48,645 nt of DNA from Bradyrhizobium sp. 190 (GCF_023073415.1 NZ_JADPJL010000044.1:1-48645), one strand, 5' to 3'; counted from the stretch's first letter, positions 16,580 through 24,929 are shown. Numbers and translations: made by a program. Notes: generated by a model from the sequence alone, not told the origin.

Positions 16580-16801
16580 GGTCGCCTCCCGGCGAATTAA
16601 ACGTTGTTTCAAACAGACTTAGTCTCCGGAAATGGGCTTGTCACGCGGCGAAATGCACCTGTTTGTCCAAGTCTGGCGGCCGGTGTCGATGCGGCCAAAT
16701 GAACCCAACTCGTCCTTGCGCCGGCGCACGGCTCGGGATGTAATAGGGTAAAACATCGCCCCTCCGGCATGCTTCGGTGGGGAACAGTCAGGGAGGTGCC
16801 C

Positions 16802-18073
16802 ATGCACGGAACCGTCGATCTCGCCGGAGATTCTCATCTGCGCCTCGCGCGCGAAAGGGCTCAGTCGATTCCGCTCGGTGATTTCGACGTCAGCCATCCC
16901 GAACTGTTCAAGACCGATTCGTTCTGGCCGTATTTCGACCGGCTGCGCCGGGAAGAACCGGTCCACTACTGCAAGGACAGCATGTTCGGGCCGTATTGGT
17001 CGGTGACCAAGTACAACGACATCATGGACATCGAGACCAACCACGCGGTGTTCTCGTCGGCGGCGTCGCTCGGCGGCATCACCATCCGCGACGTCGCGCC
17101 GGACCTGCGCCGCGAGAGTTTCATCGCCATGGACCAGCCGCGCCACTCCGCGCAGCGCAAGACCGTGGCGCCGATGTTCACGCCGACGCATCTGGATCAG
17201 CTCGCGATCAACATCCGCAAGCGTTCGGCCGAATGCCTCGACAACCTTCCGAAGAACGACGTGTTCGACTGGGTCGACCAGGTCTCGATCGAGCTCACCA
17301 CGCAGATGCTCGCGGTGCTGTTCGACTTCCCCTGGGAAGACCGCCGCAAGCTGACGCGCTGGTCCGATGTCGCGACCACCCTTCCCGGCTCCGGCGGCCT
17401 CGTCGCCACGGAGGAAGAACGCCAGGCCGAACTGATGGAATGCGCGACCTACTTTGCCAGGCTCTGGAAAGAGCGCATCAGCCAGCCGCCGAAGAGCGAC
17501 CTGCTGTCGATGATGGCGCATAGCGACGCCACCCGCGACATGGACCCGAAGAATTTTCTCGGCAATCTGATCCTGCTGATCGTGGGCGGCAACGACACCA
17601 CCCGCAACACGCTGTCGGGCAGCATCTACGCGCTGAACAAGAATCCGGATCAATATCGCAAGTTGCGCGACAATCACGAGCTGATCGACAGTTTCGTGCC
17701 GGAAGTAATCCGCTGGCAGACGCCGCTGGCGCATATGCGCCGCACCGCGCTCGAAGACATCGAGTTCCGCGGCAAACAGATCAAGAAGGGTGACAAGGTC
17801 GTGATGTGGTACGTTTCGGGCAACCGCGACGAGGACGTGATCGAACGTCCCTACGACTTCATCATTGACCGCGCTCGGCCGCGCACCCACGTTTCCTTCG
17901 GTTTTGGCATCCACCGTTGCGTCGGAATCCGGCTGGCCGAGCTACAACTAAAGATTATATGGGAAGAAATCCTCAAGCGATTCGAGAATATTGAGGTGGT
18001 CGGCGAACCCAAGCGGGTGTATTCGAGTTTTGTCAAAGGCTACGAGACCCTGCCGGTCCGGATCGCCGGCTAA
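16802..18073 (+). CDS. Cytochrome P450, CYP153-like
   Basis: A 423-aa soluble bacterial P450. It has the I-helix motif GGNDTTRN (Asp265-Thr266-Thr267), the K-helix context PEVIRWQTPLAHMRRTA, and the haem loop FGFGIHRCVG with Cys373 as thiolate ligand. These stretches resemble CYP153 enzymes, which hydroxylate terminal carbons of alkanes and fatty acids. Substrate is inferred, not shown. AGGGAGG precedes the ATG. A close paralogue begins 38 bp downstream. No ferredoxin or ferredoxin reductase gene is adjacent, so redox partners must come from elsewhere. Confidence 0.92.
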   Translation: MHGTVDLAGDSHLRLARERAQSIPLGDFDVSHPELFKTDSFWPYFDRLRREEPVHYCKDSMFGPYWSVTKYNDIMDIETNHAVFSSAASLGGITIRDVAPDLRRESFIAMDQPRHSAQRKTVAPMFTPTHLDQLAINIRKRSAECLDNLPKNDVFDWVDQVSIELTTQMLAVLFDFPWEDRRKLTRWSDVATTLPGSGGLVATEEERQAELMECATYFARLWKERISQPPKSDLLSMMAHSDATRDMDPKNFLGNLILLIVGGNDTTRNTLSGSIYALNKNPDQYRKLRDNHELIDSFVPEVIRWQTPLAHMRRTALEDIEFRGKQIKKGDKVVMWYVSGNRDEDVIERPYDFIIDRARPRTHVSFGFGIHRCVGIRLAELQLKIIWEEILKRFENIEVVGEPKRVYSSFVKGYETLPVRIAG

Positions 18074-18111
18074 GCCTTGGCAGCCAGCCCTATCACCTGG
18101 GATGATCGAAA

Positions 18112-19386
18112 ATGAACGTCCAGACCGCCGTCAGAGCCGACAAGAAAGAGCTTCTGCGCGCCGCGCGCGAGGAGGCCTATTCGACGCCGCTCAGGGACTT
18201 TCATCCCGGTGCGCCAAGGCTGTTCCAGAACGACACGCTGTGGCCGTGGTTCGAGCGGCTGCGCAAGGAAGAGCCGGTGCATTACTGCACCAACTCGCCG
18301 ATCGAGCCCTATTGGTCGGTCACCAAGTACAACGACATCATGCATGTCGATACCAACCACGGCATGTTCTCTTCCGACTCGACGCTCGGCGGCATCTCGA
18401 TCCGTGACGTGCCGCCCGGCTATGACTATCCGAGCTTCATCGCCATGGATCAGCCGCGGCACTCGGCGCAGCGTAAGACGGTGTCGCCGATGTTCACGCC
18501 GACACATCTGGATGAGCTGGCGAAACTGATCCGCGAGCGTTCGCAAAAGGTGCTGGATGACCTGCCGCGCAACGAGACCTTCAACTTCGTCGAGCGCGTC
18601 TCGATCGAATTGACCACGCAGATGCTGGCGACGTTGTTCGATTTCCCCTGGGAGGAGCGCCGCAAGCTGACGCGCTGGTCCGACGTCTCGACCGCGCTGC
18701 CCAAGAGCGGCGTCGTGGAATCGCCCGAACAGCGGCGCCAGGAGATGGACGAATGCTACGCCTATTTCTCCAAACTCTGGAACGAGCGCGTCAATGCGCC
18801 GCCGCGCAACGATTTGCTGTCGATGATGGCGCATAGCGACGCGACACGGCACATGGATCCCGACAACCTGATGGGCAACATCATCCTGTTGATCGTCGGC
18901 GGCAACGACACCACCCGCAACACCATGAGCGGCTCGGTGCTGGCGCTGAATGAGCACCCGGATCAATATCAGAAGCTGCGTGAAAATCCTGCGCTGATCG
19001 ACACCATGGTGCCGGAAGTGATCCGCTGGCAGACGCCGCTCGCCCATATGCGCCGAACCGCACTGGTCGATACCGAGATCGGCGGCAAGAAGATCAAAAA
19101 GGGCGACCGCGTCGTGATGTGGTACGTCTCGGGCAACCGCGACGAGGAAGGCATCGAGCGTCCCGACGAATTCATCATCGACCGCGCCCGGCCCCGCACC
19201 CATCTTTCTTTCGGCTTCGGCATCCACCGCTGCGTCGGCATGCGGCTCGCCGAGTTGCAGCTCAAGATCGTGTGGCAGGAAATGCTGAAGCGCTTCGACC
19301 GCATCGAAGTGGTGGGCGAGCCGAAGCGGGTCTATTCGAGCTTCGTGCGCGGCATCGAGCAGCTGCCGGTGCGCATTCCGGCATGA
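18112..19386 (+). CDS. Cytochrome P450, CYP153-like (tandem paralogue)
   Basis: A 424-aa P450 highly similar along its whole length to the preceding one. It has the same GGNDTTRN I-helix, RWQTPLAHMRRTA segment and FGFGIHRCVG haem loop, with Cys374 as ligand. The main differences are in the N-terminal 25 residues, in the region after SDVSTALP and in the B-C region (DVPPGYDYP versus DVAPDLRRE), which often shapes substrate access. The copies arose by tandem duplication and may now have different substrate ranges. The stop overlaps the start of the thioesterase gene (ATGA), so translation is coupled. Confidence 0.92.
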   Translation: MNVQTAVRADKKELLRAAREEAYSTPLRDFHPGAPRLFQNDTLWPWFERLRKEEPVHYCTNSPIEPYWSVTKYNDIMHVDTNHGMFSSDSTLGGISIRDVPPGYDYPSFIAMDQPRHSAQRKTVSPMFTPTHLDELAKLIRERSQKVLDDLPRNETFNFVERVSIELTTQMLATLFDFPWEERRKLTRWSDVSTALPKSGVVESPEQRRQEMDECYAYFSKLWNERVNAPPRNDLLSMMAHSDATRHMDPDNLMGNIILLIVGGNDTTRNTMSGSVLALNEHPDQYQKLRENPALIDTMVPEVIRWQTPLAHMRRTALVDTEIGGKKIKKGDRVVMWYVSGNRDEEGIERPDEFIIDRARPRTHLSFGFGIHRCVGMRLAELQLKIVWQEMLKRFDRIEVVGEPKRVYSSFVRGIEQLPVRIPA

Positions 19387-19835
19387 GTGGCGGCGAACTT
19401 AATCCGCCCGAGCTTGCGGAAGCCATCAACGCCAAGGGCTTCATGGCCGCGGCGGGTTTCCGCATCGTGGCCATCAAGCCCGGGCATGCCGAAATCGCCT
19501 TGGCGCGCCGGGACGACCTCTTGCAGTTCTTTGGCCATTTTCACGGCGGCATGATCACAGCCTTGGCCGATCACGCCGCCGGGATAGCCATCACTTCGAG
19601 CCTGCCCAGGGGCAAGATCGGCGTCACCATCGAGCTCAAGGTCAACTTCCTCAGCCCCGCCGACGGCATCGAACTCATCGCCCGCGCCAAAACCCTGAAG
19701 ATGTCGGGGTCGATCGGCGTTGCCACCGTCGAGGTCTTTTCCAGAAGCGAGACCTCCGAGACGCTGTGCGCGTTCGGCACCTCCACGATGCGCGCAATGG
19801 ATTTACCGGGCGAGTTGCTGCAGCTCCGGGCGTGA
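19383..19835 (+). CDS. PaaI-type hotdog-fold thioesterase
   Basis: A 150-aa single hotdog-domain protein. The signature FGHFHGGMITALADHAAG carries the residues that bind CoA and activate water in PaaI-family thioesterases, and VTIELKVNFLSPA forms the central strands. It would hydrolyse an acyl- or aryl-CoA. Its ATG overlaps the stop of the second P450, so it belongs to that operon; hydrolysis of a CoA ester linked to the P450 substrate is a reasonable guess. Confidence 0.87.
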   Translation: MSGGELNPPELAEAINAKGFMAAAGFRIVAIKPGHAEIALARRDDLLQFFGHFHGGMITALADHAAGIAITSSLPRGKIGVTIELKVNFLSPADGIELIARAKTLKMSGSIGVATVEVFSRSETSETLCAFGTSTMRAMDLPGELLQLRA

Positions 19836-19867
19836 ACCCGCAAATCCCGAATGGACTGTGCGAACCC

Positions 19868-19895
19868 AAAAAGAAAAGCCGCTCCGAGAGCGGCT
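19868..19895 (-). terminator. Rho-independent terminator, minus-strand orientation
   Basis: AGCCGCTC/GAGCGGCT (8 bp, 3-nt loop, 19877-19895) is followed on the minus strand by TTTTCTTTTT. It ends transcription of the minus-strand ORF whose stop is at 19920. The plus-strand side lacks a T run. Confidence 0.75.
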
Positions 19896-19919
19896 CTCTA
19901 ATCCAGGCCTATGCACGCC

Positions 19920-20147
19920 CTAGCTTCGGGACTTCCGCCATCCTGCCGCATGGGCATCCGCCTCAGAGCAAAACCATCGCTCGCCTGAAAGCCAATCGAT
20001 CCGGGTTTCGGCGTAATACTCTTGTCCCGGTGTGTGATAGATGCGCGCGCCAGTGCTCTTGCAACGCTCCGCGGAAAGAAAGCAGAATACCAATCTCCCC
20101 ACACTGATATGTAGCGCGCAAGGGGCTTGCTTCAAGACCCCGGGCAT
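19920..20147 (-). CDS. Small protein with thermonuclease-type C-terminal ('sunset') motif, possible remnant
   Basis: A 75-aa frame whose C-terminal 45 residues read CKSTGARIYHTPGQEYY...GERWFCSEADAHAAGWRKS. This matches the Cys-containing tail motif (sunset type) found after nuclease domains or alone in alphaproteobacterial secreted proteins. Two Cys residues and HxPGQxYY are intact. The first 29 residues look random and no ribosome-binding site precedes the ATG, so this may be the surviving 3' end of a larger gene. An intact terminator lies downstream on the same strand. Confidence 0.45.
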   Translation of the reverse strand: MPGVLKQAPCALHISVGRLVFCFLSAERCKSTGARIYHTPGQEYYAETRIDWLSGERWFCSEADAHAAGWRKSRS

Positions 20148-20190
20148 CCCGTAAAACGCCGGCCGAAGCCAATTGCTACGGAGGGACGAA

Positions 20191-21702
20191 ATGGGTGCGG
20201 CAAAGATCAAACACGCGGTGGTTATCGTCGGCGGAGGTCCGACGGGAATGATGCTGGCCGGCGAACTCGCGTTGGCGGGCGTCGACGCCGCCATTGTCGA
20301 GCGGCGCGCCAGCCAGGAACTCGCCGGCTCGCGCGCCGGCGGCCTGCACGCGCGCACGATCGAGGTGCTCGATCAGCGTGGCATCGCCGAGCGGTTCCTC
20401 TCGAAGGGACAGGTGGCGCAGGTGGCGGCGTTTGCCGGGGTCGCTTTGGACATCAGCGACTTTCCCACCAGGCACAATTACGGGCTCGGGCTGTGGCAGA
20501 ACCACATCGAACGTATCCTGGCCGGCTGGGTCGGGGAGCTGGCGGTCACGATCCATCGCGAACGTGAGGTGACCGGTATCGCGCAGGACGACACCGGCGT
20601 GGATGTCGAGCTGTCCGACGGAGAGAAGCTGCGGGCGGATTATGTCGTCGGTTGCGACGGAGGACGCAGCCTGATCCGCAAGGCAGCCAGCATCGAGTTT
20701 CCGGGATGGGATCCGACCGTCAGCAACCTGATCGCCGAAGTCGAGGTGGCCGAGGAGCCGAAATGGGGCATGCACCGCAATGCCTTTGGCGTCCATGGCT
20801 TCGGCCGGGTGGAGTACGAGATCCGCGACGGCGAAGTGGTCTACATGGATCGAGGCCCGATACGGGTCATGGTGACCGAACGGCACGTCGGGCCCGCCGG
20901 CGAACCGACCCTGCGCGATCTCAGCGAGGCGCTCATCGTCGTCTACGGGACCGATTACGGGATCCACAGTCCGACGTGGATTTCGAGATTCACCGATATG
21001 GCTCGGCAGGCAGCTTCCTACCGCAAGGGACGCGTGGTGCTGGCCGGCGACGCCGCACACGTGCATTACCCGGCGGGCGGACAGGGCCTCAACCTCGGTG
21101 TGCAGGACGCGGTGAACCTGGGGTGGAAGCTGGCCCAGGTCGTCAACAAGACGTCGCCGGAAAGCCTCCTTGATACGTACCATGCCGAGCGGCACCCGAT
21201 CGCTGCCATCGTGTTGCGCAACACGATGGCGCAAGTCGCGCTGCTCCGCACGGACGACCGTACCAACGCCCTGCGCGAGACCATCTCCGGGCTTCTCGTC
21301 ATGGACGAGCCTCGCAAACGATTGGCCGCTGACATGTCTGGTCTCGGCATTCATTACGAGATCGGCGACGGACATCCGCTGCTCGGACGCCGCATGCCCG
21401 ATCTCGACCTCGTCACTGCCAACGGCCCGCTGCGAGTCTTCACACTGCTGCACGATGCCCGGCCGGTGCTGCTCAATCTCGGTGAGCCCGGCGGCCTCGA
21501 CATCACGCCATGGGCGGATCGGGTTCAGGTTGTCGACGCCAAATACGTTGGTCAGTGGGAGCTTCCGGAGCTTGGCGCAGTCCCTGCTCCCGACGCCGTG
21601 TTGATCCGGCCCGATGGATATGTGGCTTGGGTGGGTAATTCAGCCCAGTTGGGACTCGCTGACGCGCTCACCATCTGGTTCGGACAGCCTGCCGCGGCGT
21701 AG
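20191..21702 (+). CDS. FAD-dependent aromatic monooxygenase (PHBH family)
   Basis: A 503-aa class A flavoprotein monooxygenase. It has the Rossmann motif VGGGPTGMMLAGELA near residues 12-25, the DG motif YVVGCDGGRSLIRK at about 155, and the GD motif VVLAGDAAHVHYPAGGQGLNLGVQDA at about 285, followed by a thioredoxin-like C-terminal domain. It resembles the rifampicin/tetracenomycin-type hydroxylases of this family. The substrate cannot be read from the sequence. GGAGGGACG precedes the ATG at 20191. It is followed by the ArsR/VOC pair, but that pair has its own operator. Confidence 0.88.
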   Translation: MGAAKIKHAVVIVGGGPTGMMLAGELALAGVDAAIVERRASQELAGSRAGGLHARTIEVLDQRGIAERFLSKGQVAQVAAFAGVALDISDFPTRHNYGLGLWQNHIERILAGWVGELAVTIHREREVTGIAQDDTGVDVELSDGEKLRADYVVGCDGGRSLIRKAASIEFPGWDPTVSNLIAEVEVAEEPKWGMHRNAFGVHGFGRVEYEIRDGEVVYMDRGPIRVMVTERHVGPAGEPTLRDLSEALIVVYGTDYGIHSPTWISRFTDMARQAASYRKGRVVLAGDAAHVHYPAGGQGLNLGVQDAVNLGWKLAQVVNKTSPESLLDTYHAERHPIAAIVLRNTMAQVALLRTDDRTNALRETISGLLVMDEPRKRLAADMSGLGIHYEIGDGHPLLGRRMPDLDLVTANGPLRVFTLLHDARPVLLNLGEPGGLDITPWADRVQVVDAKYVGQWELPELGAVPAPDAVLIRPDGYVAWVGNSAQLGLADALTIWFGQPAAA

Positions 21703-21730
21703 TCGCACAGGTTTTCCCGCGCAGCTTGAC

Positions 21731-21750
21731 ATGCAGTAAAATTACTGCAT
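21731..21750. promoter_or_regulatory. Operator: 20-bp palindrome overlapping the ArsR start codon
   Basis: ATGCAGTAA-AA-TTACTGCAT is a perfect inverted repeat whose last two bases are the A and T of the ArsR-family ATG. TAAAAT inside it (21737-21742) could serve as a -10, which would start transcription at or next to the ATG (leaderless). A bound repressor would block both RNA polymerase and translation initiation, consistent with autoregulation. Confidence 0.72.
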
Positions 21751-22069
21751 GTTATTTGGCGTGGATGACGACCAGCTCGACAATGTCTTCAAGGCGCTCG
21801 GTGATCCCTTGCGCCGGCGCATCCTTGATCGCCTGGCAAAGCGTCCCGGGCAGTCGTTGTTTGAGATCTGCGCTTCGTCGTTTGCGGAGGATGGCAGGAG
21901 CCTGTCGCGACAAACGATCTCGCAGCACCTCGACATGCTGGAGAGGGCTGGGCTTGTTCAGACGCATTGGAGCGGCCGCACCAAAATGCATACGTTCGAC
22001 AATGCGCCCCTGCGGAAGGCAGCCGCGGCCTGGTTCAACAAGCATCTGAAAAAAGGGAGTGCGACATGA
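21749..22069 (+). CDS. ArsR family transcriptional regulator
   Basis: A 106-aa winged-helix protein. It opens with VFKALGDPLRRRILDRLAKRPG, the usual ArsR entry, followed by the recognition helix LSRQTISQHLDMLERAGLV and a beta wing (HWSGRTKMHTFD). No metal-binding Cys cluster is present, so it belongs to the non-metal subgroup commonly paired with VOC or SRPBCC genes. There is no ribosome-binding site before the ATG, and the start lies inside a perfect palindrome. Its stop overlaps the next gene (ATGA). Confidence 0.87.
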   Translation: MLFGVDDDQLDNVFKALGDPLRRRILDRLAKRPGQSLFEICASSFAEDGRSLSRQTISQHLDMLERAGLVQTHWSGRTKMHTFDNAPLRKAAAAWFNKHLKKGSAT

Positions 22070-22461
22070 GGATCTACGTCATGAGCGTTTTGGTCGACGA
22101 TCAGGCCAAAGCCCTGGATTTCTACACGGAGAAGCTGGGCTTCATCGTCAAGCACGATATCCCGATGGGCGCGCACCGCTGGTTGACCGTCGTGTCGAAG
22201 GAGGCACCGGAAGGAACCGAACTCCTGCTTGAGCCGAGTGAGCACCCTGCCGCCGGGCCATTTAAATCTGCGCTCGTGAACGACGGGATTCCTGCCGTGT
22301 CCTTCAAGGTGGATGATCTCAACAAGGAGTTCGAGCGACTGCGCCAGCTTGGTGTCGAATTCACAGTAGAGCCGATGGATGCAGGCACGGTCAGAATGGC
22401 CGTCTTTGACGATACATGCGGCAATCTCATCCAGCTCGTCGAAATGGTCGAGGGACGGTAG
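22066..22461 (+). CDS. VOC superfamily protein (glyoxalase/bleomycin-resistance fold)
   Basis: A 131-aa protein with one pair of beta-alpha-beta-beta-beta modules: VLVDDQAKALDFYTEKLGF at the N terminus and VFDDTCGNLIQLVEMVEG at the end, containing the conserved E/Q metal positions. It is translationally coupled to the upstream ArsR regulator, a common pairing in which the regulator controls its own operon and the VOC protein. Substrate unknown: detoxification of an electrophile or antibiotic is typical for the family, but nothing here distinguishes these. Confidence 0.87.
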   Translation: MRIYVMSVLVDDQAKALDFYTEKLGFIVKHDIPMGAHRWLTVVSKEAPEGTELLLEPSEHPAAGPFKSALVNDGIPAVSFKVDDLNKEFERLRQLGVEFTVEPMDAGTVRMAVFDDTCGNLIQLVEMVEGR

Positions 22462-22544
22462 AAGCTTCAATACTGGTTTACTCCCTTCCGCGCGCAATTT
22501 GTCTGCGATCGAATCAAGCCGTTGTTTGCGCGCGCGGTGGCACT

Positions 22545-22727
22545 TCAGGCATTGGAGCCGCGCGTCTTCACAAGCCACACCAAGGCAATAGCCAATATAC
22601 CAGTGCCGATTACAAGCCAAAGTGAGGCTTGTCTGCCTGTTAACGTATAGGCGATCAAGAAGCACATAAACCACATTGCGCCGACAGCCGGAACGATAGA
22701 GCGGAGGTGAGTTAGCGTAAGGGACAC
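22545..22727 (-). CDS. Small two-helix membrane protein, GC-poor
   Basis: A 60-aa product with two transmembrane helices (VPAVGAMWFMCFLIAYTL and LWLVIGTGILAIALVWL) joined by TGRQAS and ending KTRGSNA. I chose the GTG at 22727 because AAAGG lies 8 nt upstream; the open frame extends to 22832. Codons end in A or T far more often than in neighbours, which suggests acquisition from elsewhere. Function unknown. Confidence 0.5.
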   Translation of the reverse strand: MSLTLTHLRSIVPAVGAMWFMCFLIAYTLTGRQASLWLVIGTGILAIALVWLVKTRGSNA

Positions 22728-22922
22728 TGAAACTACCTTTGATTGTACTTCAGGTGCCACGTATAACGTGTCCGTAATGGTTGAGAAAGCGATATCTGGC
22801 AAATTACGGTTGCCAATGGCCATAGCTAGCAATTTATATTCGCGATTTAGTGTTTGCGGCCGCGCGTTACTTTTGGCGGCCGAAGAGTGTCCGCTTCAAG
22901 CGAACCGTGATTGGAGGCGTCG

Positions 22923-23282
22923 ATGCGCATACGTTATGTCAGGGTGCTCGTGACCGATCTGGCAGCCGCCAGGAAGTTCTACGCTCAAATTCTGGGATTG
23001 AATATACTGTGGGAATACGAGAACAAGGCGATCGGATTTGATCTTGGTGCCGTGTTGATTGTCGAAGACGTGTCTTCAGAGGAAGACATTGAGGAGCGAG
23101 ACCTTGCAGGCCGCTACGTCGGATGTTCGATAGAAGTTGAGGATATTCAAGCCACGTATTCCGAACTTGTGGCGAAGGGCGTGCATTTTACTGCTCGACC
23201 TGAAAAGCAGGAATGGGGTGGCACGCTCGCGCATTTCGAAGACCCTGCCGGAAACGTTTTGACCTTGGTTGGTTCAAGATAG
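22923..23282 (+). CDS. VOC superfamily protein
   Basis: A 119-aa single-unit VOC protein with VRVLVTDLAAARKFYAQILGL at the N terminus (written in two parts: VRVLVTDLAAARKF and YAQILGL) and HFEDPAGNVLTLVG at the C terminus, carrying the conserved His and C-terminal loop. GGAGGCG precedes the ATG. It is distinct in sequence from the VOC protein at 22066 and is not linked to a regulator. Function unknown. Confidence 0.83.
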   Translation: MRIRYVRVLVTDLAAARKFYAQILGLNILWEYENKAIGFDLGAVLIVEDVSSEEDIEERDLAGRYVGCSIEVEDIQATYSELVAKGVHFTARPEKQEWGGTLAHFEDPAGNVLTLVGSR

Positions 23283-23404
23283 GCCCGCCTCCCTTTTCAG
23301 AACCGGTGCGCACAAGCAGATTGCAGCGGACTCCATTGACGCCGTCGAGCGGAGACACGACATATCCAGTACCGTCGATCCAGGTCACTGCCCGGGAGCA
23401 AGAT

Positions 23405-24604
23405 ATGAACGCGCCGCCAAGCATCAATCCCGCCGCCGCGCATTCTGACAATGACGTTGTGCACTGGCTGACAAACGACACGCGCGACGAGCGCTTCATT
23501 GACAATATTTTCGCGGAGCTGTGTCTCCGGCTCCAGCGAGCGGGCATTCCCGTCAAGCGGGCGTCGCTTCATCTCCTGATCTACCATCCGCAGTGGCTCG
23601 GCGCCCGGATCATGTGGGCCGACGGGATGCGCGAGGCCGAGCTTGCCAGGGTCGACTACGATGTCAGGGAGCGATCCGAATACATCGGCAGTCCCGCGAA
23701 CGAAATCCTTGATGGTGCCACCGAGGTGCGCGAGAATCTCGAACGCGATCCGTCGCTGGGCCGCAAGCACGCCATCTATGACGAAATGCGGGCGAAAGGC
23801 CTGACCGACTATGTGGCGTGGCCGCTGTACCATACGCTCGGCAAGCGCCATATCGTGACCTTCGCAACCGACCGGCCAGGTGGTTTCGACGACGCGCATA
23901 TCGCCCGCCTGTCGAAGCTGTTGCCGGTTCTGGCGCTGGTCAGCGAAATCCGCATGAAGAACCGGCTGGCGCGAACGCTGCTGGAAACCTATGTCGGGTC
24001 GCATGCCGGCGAGCTGATTCTGGCCGGCGCCACCAGGCGCGGAAGCGGGACGACGGTACGCGCCGCCATCATGATCTGCGATCTGCGTGATTTCACTGGG
24101 ATTTCCGACAACTGGCCGCGCGATGACGTCATCGATCTTCTCAACGGCTATTTCGACGCGATGTCGGAGCCGATTGCGCGGCATGGCGGGGAAATACTGA
24201 AGTTCATCGGCGACGGCCTTCTCGCCATTTTTCCGCTCAGCCATCCTCAAGCCTGCGCCAATCTGCTGCGTGCCGTGACGGAGGCCCGTCAGGCCATGGT
24301 TGCCCTGAACGAAAAGAACAGCGAAACCGGCCGTGCGCCACTGAATTACGGCATCGGCGTCCACGTCGGAGACGTCATGTACGGCAATATCGGCTCGCGC
24401 AGCCGGCTCGACTTCACCGTCATCGGTCCTGCGGTCAACATGGCTTCGCGCCTCGAAACCCTCACCAAACAATTGGGAAGAACCGTGCTGCTGTCCCGCG
24501 CGTTCGCCGACTTCGTCGAAACCGATTTCGATCTCGAACACGTCGGCGAATATCCGGTGCGCGGCTTCAACGACCCAATCGAGCTGTTCGCGTATCACGG
24601 CTGA
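23405..24604 (+). CDS. Class III adenylate cyclase with N-terminal sensory region
   Basis: A 399-aa soluble protein. Residues 215-390 form a class III cyclase domain with metal Asp226 (CDLRDF) and Asp270 (FIGDG), adenine-specifying Lys266 (ILKFIGDG) and Asp336 (RLDFTVIG), and transition-state residues Asn345 and Arg349 (VNMASRLE). All catalytic positions are present, so it should make cAMP. Residues 20-190 form a conserved uncharacterised alpha/beta region that looks GAF-like and probably senses a signal. It appears to be monocistronic. Confidence 0.88.
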   Translation: MNAPPSINPAAAHSDNDVVHWLTNDTRDERFIDNIFAELCLRLQRAGIPVKRASLHLLIYHPQWLGARIMWADGMREAELARVDYDVRERSEYIGSPANEILDGATEVRENLERDPSLGRKHAIYDEMRAKGLTDYVAWPLYHTLGKRHIVTFATDRPGGFDDAHIARLSKLLPVLALVSEIRMKNRLARTLLETYVGSHAGELILAGATRRGSGTTVRAAIMICDLRDFTGISDNWPRDDVIDLLNGYFDAMSEPIARHGGEILKFIGDGLLAIFPLSHPQACANLLRAVTEARQAMVALNEKNSETGRAPLNYGIGVHVGDVMYGNIGSRSRLDFTVIGPAVNMASRLETLTKQLGRTVLLSRAFADFVETDFDLEHVGEYPVRGFNDPIELFAYHG

Positions 24605-24652
24605 ATGCCGATGCTGTCGCTGGGTGCCGGGCCGCCCCCAAGGGCGCGAACT

Positions 24653-24705
24653 CATTCGAGCAAGCCTGCGCCGTCCTATACAATTGCGACATGACTGCTG
24701 TAACG
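24653..24705 (+). repeat. ~50-bp direct repeat, copy A
   Basis: The core CCTATACAATTGCG and following ATGACTGCTGTA also occur at 26924-26976 in the same orientation, with about four differences over 43 bp, all transitions. The two copies flank the zinc-ribbon, epimerase and PRC-barrel genes. Apart from this repeat, the promoter and a small ORF, the 24605-24900 gap shows nothing else. Confidence 0.75.
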
Positions 24706-24713
24706 CTCGCCCA

Positions 24714-24738
24714 GGAACAATTAGTGAACTCGGCCGTT
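24714..24738 (+). promoter_or_regulatory. EcfG promoter upstream of the zinc-ribbon gene
   Basis: GGAAC (24714-24718), a 17-bp spacer and GTT (24736-24738) match the general-stress sigma factor consensus. Transcription would begin near 24746 and cover the small ORF at 24759 and the zinc-ribbon gene at 24901. Confidence 0.72.
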
Positions 24739-24758
24739 TTCAGCGCGAGGAGACAGTC

Positions 24759-24929
24759 ATGAGTAACAAAGAAAGCGCTGCCAACATTCGTAAGTCCCCC
24801 GACGATTGCAGGAGGAAATCTCGCCGCCGGCAGTTCAACGCTCCAGGTTGGGCAAGGGCTGTTCGAGCTCGCACCCCCGCGCGGCGTGAAGGAGGAAAAA
24901 ATGGCGACATGCGAAACCTGCGGCAATGA
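24759..24929 (+). CDS. Small basic ORF behind an EcfG promoter
   Basis: A 56-codon ORF beginning MSNKESAANIRKSPDD and becoming very Arg-rich. AGGAGA sits 7 nt before the ATG and the EcfG start site is about 13 nt upstream, so translation is likely. The C-terminal part overlaps the start of the zinc-ribbon gene in another frame and looks non-conserved. It may be a leader peptide, a frameshifted remnant or a genuine small protein. Confidence 0.35.
   Translation: MSNKESAANIRKSPDDCRRKSRRRQFNAPGWARAVRARTPARREGGKNGDMRNLRQ

Noticed and set aside
23213..23404. N-terminal extension of the adenylate cyclase frame
   Set aside because: It overlaps the VOC gene end and lacks a start signal; the product beginning MNAPPSINPA is the natural one.
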